Below are positions 1-60,545 of a stretch of DNA of 64,000 nt, in pieces (within the stretch, counting starts at the first letter, position 1; every line of letters starts with the position of its first letter). The notes below the pieces were generated by a model. It was not told where the DNA came from, did no database searches, and worked only from the letters and a program-made list of their open reading frames with translations. Location of the stretch: positions 34,332,119 through 34,396,118 of the forward strand of contig NC_086352.1 of NCBI RefSeq assembly GCF_036324505.1. The letters run 5' to 3'. The DNA is from Eleginops maclovinus. Its lineage: Eukaryota; Chordata; Actinopteri; Perciformes; Eleginopidae. The translations under genes and the position numbers were made by a program.

Positions 1-641
1 GTGTATATCAGTATGTAGTGTCTCTACTTTAAAGAGTCCTCTCCTGCTGATGTTCAGGTGTATATCAGTATCTAACGTCTCTACTTTAAAGAGTCCTCTC
101 CTGCTGATGTTCAAGTGTATATCAGTATGTAGTGTCTCTACTTTAAAGAGTCCTCTCCTGCTGATGTTCAGGTGTATATCAGTTTGTAGTGTCTCTACTT
201 TAAAGAGTCCTCTCCTACTGATGTTCAGGTGTATATCAGTATGTAGCGTTTCTACTTTAAAGAGTCCTCTCCTGCTGATGTTCAGGTGTATATCAGTATG
301 TAGTGTCTCTACTTTAAAGAGTCCTCTCCTGCTGATGTTCAGGTGTATATCAGTATGTAGTGTCTCTACTTTAAAGAGTCCTCTCCTGCTGATGTTCAGG
401 TGTATATCAGTATGTAGTGTCTCTACTTTAAAGAGTCCTCTCCTGCTGATGTTCAGGTGTATATCAGTATGTAGTGTCTCTACTTTAAAGAGTCCTCTCC
501 TGCTGATGTTCAGGTGTATATCAGTTTGTAACGTCTCTACTTTAAAGAGTCCTTTCCTGCTGATGTTCAGGTGTATATCAGTATGTAGTGTCTCTACTTT
601 AAAGAGTCCTCTCCTGCTGATGTTCAGGAGTATATCAGTTA
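1..641. repeat. 57-bp minisatellite, 11 units
   Basis: Eleven consecutive 57-bp units fill positions 1-627, followed by a 13-bp partial unit. Units differ by single bases, for example near 75, 184 and 530. Because 57 is divisible by three, one plus-strand frame stays open and would encode a 19-residue repeat; I see no sign that this is a real protein. The same unit occurs in the opposite orientation at 49586-50004 inside a Kolobok-like MITE, so this array is probably the remnant of another copy whose terminus lies left of the window. The body of that element does not follow the array: unrelated A/T-rich DNA begins at about 642. Confidence 0.95.
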
Positions 642-1134
642 ATGTAACACACCTTCCAGAAATGCAACAAAAGATTTGTAAACCCACAAAAATGTATAAA
701 AAGGATATGCAAATACTGCAAATAGAATAACCACAAACAAAAGGAAAATCTGTAAATCCTATAATGAAATTAGAAGTAAACCAAAACATTTGTGAATATC
801 TATCTAACATCTGCAACTTTCGATCAGGTATTTTGAAAGTCAGTTTTGATACAAACTTTCCGCTGGTCTGAACAAAAAAACGACTCATGCCAAAAAATCT
901 ATATATTAGATATTGTAAATAACAAAATAAACTAAATTGATTTGTAATTCAACCCTCCACAACACCTGGCAGGCAGCAGTATAAGCCTGCCTCTTGTATG
1001 GTCATCGTGCTAAAATGTGTCACAGGGTCAGCGCAGTGTGGAAATGTGAAGTCCTGGATATTACGTGTCACTGAGCAGCCTGCTGTAGCCCTCCCAATCA
1101 TATATGCACTTAAAGATGAACTGAACTGAAAATA
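642..1134. other. A/T-rich tract, no gene seen
   Basis: No coding exon, RNA gene or clear repeat boundary was recognised. The sequence is A/T-rich and lies between the minisatellite and the hAT-type MITE. Confidence 0.5.
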
Positions 1135-1142
1135 ATCAACAC

Positions 1143-1834
1143 CAGTGACGTGCGGTGAAGTTCATGGCTGGTGAGGCACTGACGTCATCACAATCAGATT
1201 TTAACCTTAGAGCATCTTACACATACATTTTAGTTTGGATATGCAATCCTCCATTCTAAAAGTAGGGTCAGGCGAGACGAAAAAATAAGCAAACGACTGC
1301 ACTTGACTTAACTGTAAATTTTAGCTCGCTGTCACTTATTCTGCAGCGCACGAAGAATCACTGGACTCACTAGCACCCACTGCCATGAGGCAGGAGAACT
1401 GCGTGCCTCACCTAGTCTCTCTTCGCAGTGGTTTTGCTCAGCACAAGAGACACGTTACAGACATACAGTTGACAAACAACACTGTATATTATATACACCA
1501 GCTAAAGTATGGAAATTAGTTAATATAGCCAGAGTGTTTGAACATTTTAATAGCGACATACAGACAGCAGTTACAGTCTCACTGTATAGCATGTCAGCAG
1601 GTTGGTGCCTCACCGAGCAGCCGTTCTCAGTGTTTGAACGTGAATATGAAAATTCAGCGATTTTGGATCAAAATAATGTAAAACTGGTGAAATTAAAAGG
1701 AAAATAACTTTATAATACAAACAACTGGATAAATATGATCATTACATTTATTTCTTCATTTTACTTTTCATGATGACGGTGAGGGAGGCAGGTGAGGCAC
1801 GGCCTCACCTGCCTCCCCTCACCGCACGTCACTG
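1143..1834. mobile_element. Non-autonomous hAT-type MITE with perfect 8-bp TSD
   Basis: The element starts CAGTGACGTGCGGTGA and ends with its exact reverse complement (16-bp terminal inverted repeats). It is flanked by a perfect 8-bp target duplication, ATCAACAC, at 1135-1142 and 1835-1842. An 8-bp duplication with CA..TG termini is typical of the hAT superfamily. The 692-bp body has no transposase ORF. The right end also forms a near-perfect hairpin of about 21 bp per arm (about 1779-1824), with one unpaired C. It must have been mobilised in trans by an autonomous hAT transposase. Confidence 0.85.
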
Positions 1835-1842
1835 ATCAACAC

Positions 1843-3091
1843 TGATAAAGTGTTGGATATGACAATTAAAAATAAATGACAAAAAAAAAAAAATCAATAC
1901 ATAGCTCTTTTAAGCAACACAAAAATTGCGTGTGTTAGTACTAGAACGCTGCCAATTTTGATGACGTCACTGGCATGGTAGGACACTCTCTGGTAATAGG
2001 CAGCTAACGAAAATGAGTAATGTAATGGGTTACGTGTTTGAGCCCGTGAGGGCCAGACCTGTAGTTTCTGACTACCACCGGATAGGCCAACATACGATCC
2101 TACAAGACGATCAATTTCCAGCTCCAACTCTACCCTCAGGCCTACATCGTCTGGGTGGAAGTGATTGGTGTGTGTGTGTGGGTGCTGCCGGAGCATGGAC
2201 ACTGCGCTGGAATCCATCTGCTGCAGGAGGCAAACCTGGAGCATCTGTTGGGTGCTCATCAATGCATCACCAGTCATAGGTCCTTTAGGATGCTGTGCGG
2301 TGAGAGAGAGGTGTTGGAGGTGGCAATGCTAGGTGGCTTCTACAGCAAGTTAGCATCAGAGTCCGTCTCTGGCTGCATGTATTAGAAGCACCCTAGGCGC
2401 ACGGATAATTTGCGAGTTTCTCTGTTTACTTTAGGCTAGCTCCAAAGTTGGCAGTTTAGTTTTTTCCTTATGGATGTTGATGGATATTGCACAGATAATT
2501 ATTGCATGGATGGATATTGCACGGATCCCTCCTACTATAGAACTGGCAGCTATTTCTGCGAGTTGAACTCCCTCTGCGTCAAACTGCCCTAAGACGGAGA
2601 ACATCAGCTAGCTGGTGAGTAGAGAGGGACATTGGATTATGTTAACAGACCCGCCGTGGTTTAGTTAGCAGCTAGTAAACGCATTATTATCGAAGTGTGA
2701 TTATCGTCAGAGTCGTGGTTTATGCAGTCTGTTTGGTCGGAGTGCTAGCTTGTAGAGTTTGACATAAGACTGCTTCAAACGTGTTTCCCTAGGTTGGATC
2801 GTTTTTGTTTGGTGACTCAATTTCAATTAATGCCGGATGTGTCAGTCTCAGTTTTGTTGAACGCTATAAAGCCTACACGTTAGGCTTATTTGTGCGTGCG
2901 TATGAATATATATGTATTTTGTGTATGTGACAACGACTTTACATCCAACCCTTTGCCTAGTACACTTGCTAGCATGCTGGATAACAGCTACACATAACTA
3001 CCTCTCTCTCCTCTGCCTGATGTGTACGCTTCAGCGCCCTGTCTCTGCGGCGGATAGCATCGGCGGTGTTTACAGAGCTCGATGGTATGTC
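1843..3091. other. Gene-free tract, no identification
   Basis: No exon with recognisable homology and plausible splice sites was found. Short open frames on both strands around 1894-2385 overlap each other and have low-complexity CA-derived segments; I see no evidence that they are genes. A short direct repeat of the type ATGGATATTGCACGGAT occurs near 2474-2526. Confidence 0.4.
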
Positions 3092-3560
3092 CAGGGCCGG
3101 TTCTTCCTACAGGCCATCAAGGCGACCGCCTAGGGCGCCAAATTGGCGGGGGGGGGGGGGGGGGGCGCCCCCTAGTGGCGCCCTTAAGCACACATCTTTG
3201 TTTTAACTAATTTTTTTTTTTTTTTAAGCATGGGATATAAAACCCTCATTGAATTAAATGAACATGCCCCAACCCATATTTCGAGATTTCCTGGACTGTG
3301 ATGGGGGGGTTCTGTACTGGATGAATGTGAGGGGTTGGCCTCTACCATCGAGCAGAGAGTGTGTGAGCGAGTCAGAAGCGTGGCACAGACAAGTGTCAGG
3401 GCAGGCATCATGGGAGAAAATCACATCTCTGTTAAAGCTTATTTTAGGGATTGTATATTTTCATTAGAGAGGCTGTGTGGAGGGGTGACAGGAAGTGAGG
3501 CGTGAGAGCAGGGACACCGGTTCAGCCAGCAGGGCGCCCTGCATTCTGGATTTAAATATT
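3092..3560. mobile_element. Probable hAT-type repeat with GGCGCC-rich end
   Basis: The segment starts CAGGGCCGGTTCTT and runs into a block of inverted GGCGCC motifs around a 19-20 nt G run (about 3148-3167), then a poly-T run. A CAGGGCCGG start followed by CCTAGGGCGCC resembles a common teleost hAT-like repeat family. I did not find the matching right end, so the 3' limit is approximate; the GGGCGCCCTG palindrome near 3533 was used. No transposase is present. Confidence 0.4.
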
Positions 3561-4269
3561 AAAAGATGAGCTTTGTAAAACAAATGTTAAATATATGTTA
3601 AATAACTATCCAAAGACCAACAGTCTTCTTATGCTAGACATTTTTTGAGTTGTTCCACACTGGAGGGTGCAGTGAAAAGTTGCATTTGTCCCGCCCAAGT
3701 GACACGTCCCAAGCTATCCTCCCCCATATACAGTTGTATTCTGCTTTGGACGTATTATGGTCTGTGTTTACATTAACAAGCATCAGTAACACTCTAGAGA
3801 CTATGTGTAACAGGGTTTTGTAAGAAATAATAATCAATATTATGAGCAACTACAACACTGTCTTATTTTGAAAACCGTTTTACTTTGAAACTGTTTATTT
3901 TGTAACCGGATGTTGTTTTTATCCTCAGATAGCATGTAGCTAATGTTGTATTGTATATATGAGTAGAGGGAGAAGGACTCGTGGAGTTACATACTAAACA
4001 CACCGCCTCTACCTCTCACTCATTGATGCTGCAATAATACTATTACATGTTTGATAGGTAGGCCTGCTTCGTCGCATGAAGAAGACTGCAATTTTTAGTT
4101 TTTTGAATTCATGACACGTTTTTTTTATTATTACTTTTTTTAAATGCGTTCTGCAGAGACGGGAGGCAGGCGTTGGTCACGGTTTGGAATGAGAGAAAAC
4201 AGGACAGAGTAACACGGCGAATATCGCTCATATTTTTTTTGTTTAGGGCGGCAGGCGTGAGATAAGCTG
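3561..4269. other. Gene-free tract
   Basis: No coding exon or RNA gene was recognised. The sequence is A/T-rich with short homopolymers. Short frames on the minus strand (for example 3634-3849) resemble nothing I know. Confidence 0.4.
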
Positions 4270-4675
4270 TTAAGGGCTGCGGGAAACCCTGTGTAATATA
4301 AAGGTCCTGTCCTTGTGGTAAACCGAGAGAGAAACGTTTGAGCTCCATACTGTTTCAGAGATAATGCTGGATGTGGTTTGGAACATAATATGGCGTTTAA
4401 TCACGGCAGCGTTTAGCTGAGTTTCTCCCGGTACAAAACTCTCTTCAGAGGAGAGATCATGACGCTCCAAAGGGGCGTGTTCAGCAGCAACTCCAAAGGG
4501 GCGTGGTCAGCAGCAGCTCCAAAGGGGCGTGGCCAGCAGCAGCTAGTTCATTTAAAGGAACAGTCACAGAATCAGCACTTCAGGAACAGGGCTGAGATAG
4601 AGGGGGATGAGGCATGCTACAATGGGGGATCTGTTTGGTATATTGAGAAAAACACTTACAGTTTTGTATAGATTA
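4270..4675 (+). mobile_element. Truncated Kolobok-like MITE with 26-bp internal repeats
   Basis: This segment is the reverse complement of most of the better-preserved copy at 59938-60540. Shared landmarks are the GTTTGAGCTCCATACTGTTT block, the GGCGTTTAATCACGGCAGCG block, the AGAGATCATGACGCTCCAAA block and the block ending near GGGGGATCTGTTTGGTAT. Three imperfect units of about 26 bp with the core CTCCAAAGGGGCGTGG lie at about 4463-4540. The terminal AAAGGTCCCC-type repeat of the 59.9-kb copy is missing here. No coding role is likely. Confidence 0.7.
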
Positions 4676-6385
4676 GTGCAGTAATGCATGCGTCACAGCA
4701 CTACAGTCTCTGGAGCATCACGCTGTAAACCATGGAAACAGATCTCTACACTCGAGGTCGTTTCAAACAGTGACGTTGACCATGACCGTTCTGTGTTCAG
4801 GTGTGGGCGTCCAGAGAGAGGACATACCTGCTTTCACATGACCTGAATGACGTGGGACAGTGGGTTGATGATGAGCAGCTTTTATGGGGACTCAATCTGC
4901 TGATGAAGGCTGTGAGATACAGTGGAAAAAGTGAACCCTGAGTTACTATATTAGTGTTAAAAATGTGGATGAAGATACATTTAAGATGACTGACATGGAC
5001 CAGAGACCTGTTTTTTGTAATTGCAGAGAATATATATATTTTTAATTTAATGGTAGAATTAACAACAACCACATTTTCCTTTTTAATTTTACTATTAAAT
5101 CAAGTATGAAATGTTGAAAAATGTAACTACAATATTTACAATATGATCTCTTTTTTTAATGTTTACACTATGTTTTTGTTTAAAAAAAATGTATGACAAG
5201 AGTGACTGATTTTTTTAGGCTGATATTGTTATTTGAAGTGTCTTTATATGAACACGTAATGTGATACATTTTAAGTTTCATTTTACTTATTGAAAATAAA
5301 AGAATGTAAATATATTGCGCGAGGTCTATGAACTAGCAGGTTACACACACATGCATTTCCTAACACCATACACACACACACACACACGGGGGTTGTACTG
5401 TCCGACAGATGCTGGCTGATCAATACGAGACTCATTCACACCGCTCCTCGGTCTGCAGCTGAACAAAGGAGCAGGGCCCTCCACAATACCAAGCTCAGAA
5501 TCTGCGCTCCCTGCCTCGGTGCTCATTCATATGCTAATCCAATATCCTGGCCATATCAAATCGCTGTCAGGAAGAATGTTGACATCAGCACTAAGCGGGG
5601 GGGGGGGGGGACGACGACTCTTTGTGAAGAAGCGTCTGCACATAAATGAAATCAGACAGACAATTTATAATGAGGCAAAGACAATGACTGCTGCTTGGGG
5701 GGGGGGGGTGTGCGTGTGTCGCAAGGCGCTGCGAGATGGGAAGGTCATGGTTCACATGCAAAGGGTTATGACAGCTACAGTTCACTCAGTAGTTTCTCTT
5801 ATAACTGAGATATTGTGATAAAGCTTTCATTTTTTCAGCTTTCTGTCCAAATAGTTAATAAATGTTCAGTTTATTTTGCTCTCTAACCTTAGGACTGTTA
5901 GTGTATCTGGATTACTGCTCATCTTTGGAACTTCTTAGTTTGGTTTCTTTCAGAGCTCTGACACTGGAGACCCACACAAGCCCCTTTTCACTGCAATCAG
6001 TTCCATTCTAGAGATACATATGTTATGTTTCAGTTGGCAAGAAGGCTGTATAGTCTTTAAATGTATTTTAAATTAATTAAATAATCATGAGTTACAATAA
6101 TACTGTTTTTGTATAGTTTTGTATATATCCACGAGTCTGGACTGCGCAAAGGTTTATGTTTATAAATTGTTTACCACCTAGTTACATGCTGTAAAGCAGA
6201 TTCCAGTGAGCAGGTCCAAGAGTTTAAAATGGCTTTACGCCAGTCAGACAATGAAAGTCTGCAAAGCGTGGAATGAAAACCCTTTTGACTGCAGGCGTCC
6301 GCACTGATAATGTAATTCATTCTTTTGCTAAAGATCGGCGTTCTTATGACGTGTAAATGCTACGCTTCCTATGTTTTGGTGTTGA
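4676..6385. other. Gene-free tract with G runs and short CA repeat
   Basis: No exon was recognised. The tract contains a short CA run (about 5377-5396) and two poly-G runs (about 5597-5610 and 5697-5707). Open frames on either strand are short and lack recognisable motifs. The missing last EFL1 exon was looked for here by eye on the minus strand and not found. Confidence 0.4.
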
Positions 6386-6597
6386 CTGCGTTCACACCAG
6401 CAATGAACTGCTCCAGAGTTCACTAGTGTGCGGTCCGGGATCAACTCTTTTAGGCGGACCAGAGTCCGGTTGTTGAGTTCACGTCAGAGGGCTCGGACTG
6501 CGTTCACACCAACCCAAACGAGTCGCACCCAGGGGTTAAACGCTCCAGGGTGCGATTCAACCGTACTTAACAGGGCTGGTGTGAACGCGGCCTAAGT
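6386..6597. repeat. Interspersed repeat with GCGTTCACACC motifs
   Basis: The motif GACTGCGTTCACACCA occurs in direct orientation near 6386 and 6496, and an inverted form, CTGGTGTGAACGCGGCC, ends the segment near 6595. Inverted GTTCACACC termini are common in small teleost DNA repeats. No target duplication was established and no ORF is present. Confidence 0.5.
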
Positions 6598-7645
6598 ATA
6601 GTATGTGTGCAAAGGCTCCTGTTGGAGCTGAAGTGTGTTAGTCACTTTAGATAACAGCATCAGTTAAATGACATGAACACAAGTTTGTGTGAACCTTAGA
6701 AATGCATTAATGTGACTTTGGGACTCATACTGACTGAGTTATGAGTGTGTGTGAGTAAACAGGTCCGATATTTAAGCAGAACCCTATTGTTTGTGGATTC
6801 TATAGTAGCCAACGCTACTGGATAACTGATGTTAGTAAAGCAGATGGCAGTGTGTGTCATGGTGTCTCATCATCTTTAAAGATAGAGCACATACAGGATT
6901 AGCTCTGAAACATGTGACACACTGAACTCTGAAACACATGACATGAGGCGGAGATTCAGACGACTTCCCCCATTACCCCAACTGACACCATCCATATGGC
7001 CTGTGGGACGCTGAGAGCGTGTGTGTGAGTGTGTGTGCCGCAGCAGGTATAACGGTCTAATGCACATGTTGTGTACCGCAGCTTTGATCCCTACTCCCCT
7101 GAGGGAGCTGTCTCATTACCCAAACTGCCTGAGTGACCCACAGCAAGTGCGCTCCGTTCCCTGCAGCTGTGTGAGCACACGTGTGTCTGCATACAATGGC
7201 TTCAGGAAGTTCAGATTTTTCCACTGTTGACCGCCTTATTTACAGACGATGAATGGAGTTATCTCCTCTGCAAACAAACATTCAGACAGTAGCGTTGCCA
7301 CAGAAGCTCCTATAAACGTATAAGCTGGAGGAAAAGTCAAGGAGGTATTGCCTGCTAAAACTAAGGAGTGTAAGACAGCACTCTCGAACACTCTTCATTC
7401 ATTTAGGTAACACCAGAGAGTAGAAATGCGTGATGTAAACAGGAGATGGAGGCCTTTTCCACGCAGCTGTAGACAGATTAACTGCTTCAACGTGGACTGT
7501 GGTCAGTAACGTGGGGGAGGACCTCAGCTGTGTAGATTTATCGTATCATTTTATTAATAAATGCTGTTAAACTTGACGAGAAGCTTCTTGGATTCTATTT
7601 GCCTATTCCTTTCTTCAAGATTAAGAATCCAACATATATAATGTA

Positions 7646-56751
<49,106 letters not shown>

Positions 56752-56753
56752 CT

Positions 56754-56758
56754 ACACA

Positions 56759-56791
<33 letters not shown>
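56754..56791. repeat. (CA)n next to EFL1 splice acceptor
   Basis: About 19 dinucleotides, reading TG on the EFL1 coding strand, end immediately before the TGTGTAG/G acceptor of the exon at 56594-56751. It replaces the usual pyrimidine tract. Confidence 0.9.
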
Positions 56792-56793
<2 letters not shown>

Positions 56794-56920
56794 CTTTGGT
56801 TTACTGAATATCTTACTATATTATGTGTCTCTTCAGGGACCGAGGGGATGATAAAATACAATTCAAGAAGTCAAGTTTGAGCAATGAATGAGTTTAAAGA
56901 TCGGTCAGTTCCCTGGCTCA

Positions 56921-56921
56921 C

Positions 56922-56957
<36 letters not shown>
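56921..56957. repeat. (ATT)n microsatellite
   Basis: About twelve TTA units in the EFL1 intron upstream of the exon at 56594-56751. Confidence 0.95.
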
Positions 56958-57258
56958 TCACTTTCATTTTTCATAGCCACAGTAGAAATGACATGAAGAG
57001 ATGCTAACACAGTTACACTTGATACATCATTTCTGTCTTTCATGGACATAAACAAGACATATGTCTTCATTGGTATTGTTGGAGCCAGTATTTTGTTTTT
57101 TATAAAAAAGGCCACCTAATCACTTATGTAGTCCCACAGTATAAAGGACTACAATTCCCACAGCACCACCCTCTAAAGTAACAGATGGGCAACCTGTCGC
57201 AAAGACGCAGTCGAGGCACAGTTTTTAAATCATTTTTAAAAGTTATATTAGCCTAAAA

Positions 57259-57260
57259 AT

Positions 57261-57310
<50 letters not shown>

Positions 57311-57311
57311 G
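57259..57311. repeat. (AAAG)n microsatellite
   Basis: About thirteen GAAA units directly 5' of the decayed hAT gene. Confidence 0.95.
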
Positions 57312-57387
57312 ACCACCTACATTGTTTATTATTTTATTTGAGTTGTGCCTCTTTGTTTGATTTGACTTTACAACATTTCTCAAATTA

Positions 57388-59156
57388 GTGAATCTGCATT
57401 TCAAGAATGGCCTTAATTTGGGAATCACATACAAAAATGACCAAGCTTGTCAGACATTCATAGACAACTTGGAAGAGAAGATAAAGGCTGCAAGATTTTT
57501 TTCTATAATGTCTGACTCTTCTGTTGACCGATCAGTGCCGGACCAGGTGATAATTTCACCTATATTGAAAATGGTCTACCTGTCAACGTCATGTTGACTA
57601 TGGTGACATTGGAGCATACTAACAGCCAGGGCATCCTAGACGCCATAATGTCTGGACTTCACCAAGCTGGGCTTTCAGAAGATGACCTAAAGGCAAAGTT
57701 GGTTGGGTTCAGATGTGATGGGGCCTCTGTGATGATCGGGCATAGAAATGGAGTGTCTGCCAGGCTGAAAGAGATGTTTGGATCGCTGGTGACCATCTGG
57801 TGTGTGGCTCATCGTCTTGAGCTGACCGCATTAGACAGCATGAAATCTTTTCCAGCTCTCACAGAACTGAAGCAAATTATCAACGGAATCTACAAACACT
57901 ACCATACATCAGCCAAAGCTAGCCGTGAGCTCAAGACTGTGGCAGAAGCCCTCAACATACATCTGGTCAAACCAGGGACTATCGATGGCACACGGTGGCT
58001 TCCGCACACACTCCATGGTTTGTCAGCCCTTATCAGGAACTACCAAGCCATCCTTTTCCATTTGGAGAGCCACGCAAGTGACATGCATGATAGAGAAGCA
58101 AGTGACCTCATGAAGGGGCGGGCCAGCCACACTGTGAAAGGACTTAAGCAATTCAAGACAGTCATTTTTGTTCATCTTCTTCTTGATATTCTCAGTGAGC
58201 TGAAAGACCTAAGCCTTCTCTTTCAGAGGGATGGGCTGACACTACAGATGGTGTCAGATGGACTGAAGAAGACGACCCTGGCTCTTGTAGCCATGAAGGT
58301 AAACAAAATTAATAGTTGGTAAATAAACTCCCTAGAGAGAATTTTGTATGCTACAGTGTATGTTTAGTGATTGTGACAGTGAAAGACTTTTTTCTTTGAT
58401 CGTGTATTTCAGACAGTCCCAGGCCAGCATCTGAAGCAGTTCTTGGATGAAGTGGGGCCCTTTCCTGGAAACATGTACTCTGGTGTACAGCTCAACAGGA
58501 AACTGGTGGATGATGACAACCTCCACAAAGTGAAAGAAAAACTTATCAATGGCTTCTGTGACTACGTCACCACACGGTTTGGCAGCCTTGATGATGGTGT
58601 CTTTAAAACTGCTGCCACCATGTTTGACCTTAGCAACTGGCCAGAGGACATCACTGACCTGGCTACCTTTGGCCTGGCTGATCTTGAGACTTTTGTCTCT
58701 CACTTTAAGAGAATTCTTGAAGCATGTGAGGACTTCAGATCAATTCAAGAAGCGAAACAGGAGTGGCTTGACCTAAAGGTACTAGTGCATCGACATTTCA
58801 GGCATCTTCAGTCTCAGGTGTTATGACAGAGACTTTTGCAAGGTGCCATAGGGAGGCCTGAACAGTTTCCCCACATGCAGATGATCATAGAGATACTGCT
58901 CGTGTTCCCGATGTCAACATCATGCTGGGAGAGAGGCTTCTCCTGCATGAAAAGGATCAAGTCTGACTGAAGAGGATCACTCTCTAACAAAATGCTAAAT
59001 TCCCTCCTCCGTATATCTCTGCATGGCCCTGAGGTTGAGGACTATAATGCAGAGCAGGCAGTTGAGAAGTGGTGGCAAAGTGGCCAGAGAACACGACGAC
59101 CCATGTTTAACGACACAGAAAATGTGAAGGGGAGATCTGGTGGGGTGGGTGAATGA
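57388..59156 (+). pseudogene. hAT transposase-like gene (KIAA1586/ZNF862-like), decayed, with intron
   Basis: Three coding pieces align in order. Piece 1 (57388-57590) ends in a frameshift near 57560 but contains F-F-S-I-M-S-D-S-S-V-D, the first hAT catalytic-like Asp box. Piece 2 (to 58298) has L-V-G-F-R-C-D-G-A-S-V-M and W-C-V-A-H-R-L-E-L, the second Asp and C/H-x2-H-type motifs. A 114-bp GTAAAC...TTTCAG intron (58299-58412) follows. Piece 3 (58413 on) runs through two in-frame TGA codons (58824 and 58968) to the hAT dimerisation segment (P-M-S-T-S-C-W-E-R-G-F-S, then L-N-S-L-L-R-I-S). The BED/TTF N-terminus is absent. Dead, 5'-truncated copy. Confidence 0.8.
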
Positions 59157-59933
59157 GTGAGAGCAAGATGATTGACATTCATGAATGATGATAGAAGATC
59201 AATTTATATTCCTATAGTACTACTGACTTGTGAGGATAACTTGTAATTACAACTGAAAACAGATTCATGTATTAAACTGTATTATGGAACTTCTGTTTTT
59301 TGATTATCATTCATACCACTTGTATTGCCAGATAGAGGGTTCCGATCATAAAACACAGAGACCATACAGCCATACCATATTGAATTGAAAAATACAAATC
59401 AGAATTCTTCAATGTTGACATGACAATGATAAATGAGTCTTACTGTCTTAAAACAACACTCTTCCCTTCTACTCTAGGAGAGGCAACAGATCAGACTAAT
59501 ATTCATATGTTTAAAAGAATAAGTATTTTAAACTTATATGGTGGACCAGAGTCCATGGTGTGATGATTAAGTGACAAAAAAGTATCAAATTCTGCATAAT
59601 TGGGGGGGGCGACGATACAAATTTAAATTTGGGACACTGCTGGTTATATCCGGGACAATACAAAGTAGAATTCGGGACAGTTGTGGGACACCGAGGGAAA
59701 AAGTTCATTTCGAGCCCTGTTAAGGCGTCTCGTGGCTTGATAGAAAAAATTAGAAAGAAGCCACGATATGTATTAATAATTTTCACATCCCATAAAAAAA
59801 ATCACCACATTTCGAATACTGTCCATCGTTTAGCAACAATGAATGGACCATACAATAACTGTAATACTGTATTAGCTTAACAATAGCCAGTGCAGGACAA
59901 TCAACTACAAAAAAAAACATTTAAAGCCGTCAT
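59157..59933. other. 3' flank of hAT pseudogene, no gene seen
   Basis: No exon recognised. A/T-rich, with a GGGGGGGCGACG run near 59602. The hAT terminal repeat was not found. Confidence 0.4.
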
Positions 59934-59937
59934 TTAA

Positions 59938-60540
59938 AGGTCCCCTATTATGCTATATTTAAACAATATATTATAGGTCCATATCTATACAAAACTTGTC
60001 TCTGAAGTGTTTTGCTCAAAATACCAAACAGATCCCCCATTGTAGCATGCCTCATCCCCCTCTATTTCAGCCCTGTTCCTGAAGTGCTGATTCTGTGACT
60101 GTAGCTTTAAATTAACTAGCTGCTGTTGGCCACGCCCCTTTGGAGCTGCTGCTGGCCTCGCCCCTTTGGAGCTGCTGCTGGTCACGCCCCTTTGCAGCGT
60201 CATGATCTCTCCTCTGAATAGAGTTTTCTACCGGGAGAAACTCAGCAAAACGCTGCCGTGATTAAACGCCATATTATGTTCCAAACCACATCCAGCATTA
60301 TCTCTGAAACAGTATGGAGCTCAAACGTTTCTCTCTCGGTTTACCACAAGGACAGGACATTTACATTACACATAGTCTCTCCAGTACAGCGTTAGCTCTG
60401 AGTGTTAGCGCTGTTTGCTAATGTAAACGCAGACCATATTACTTCCAAAACACGTGGCGCATTGTTTCTGATACAGCACATAGCTTATTCTTTCTTCAGT
60501 GTTTACCACTAGAACAGAGACATTATATGTATTATATATA
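59938..60540 (-). mobile_element. Kolobok-like MITE with 26-bp internal repeats
   Basis: It begins after TTAA (59934-59937) with AGGTCCCCTATTATGCTATA, closely like the left end of the THAP-bearing element at 45672. It shares CTTTAAAT and GGCCACGCCCCTCTG-type blocks with that element and is otherwise the inverse of 4270-4675. Three 26-bp units with the core CACGCCCCTTTGGAGCTGCT lie at about 60120-60200. The right end is not clear because a hAT terminus begins at 60546. Confidence 0.72.
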
Positions 60541-60545
60541 TATAA

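Noticed and set aside
1..641. Possible CRISPR-like array
   Set aside because: Units are directly abutting with no unique spacers, and the DNA is vertebrate. It is a minisatellite.
50..730. A 226-codon open frame with a 19-residue repeat
   Set aside because: It is a by-product of a 57-bp tandem array whose length is divisible by three; both strands of the sister array are open, and no exon signals or domain exist.
1894..2277. Minus-strand 127-codon frame as a possible gene
   Set aside because: It has no recognisable domain, overlaps open frames on the plus strand and contains a CA-derived His/Thr stretch.
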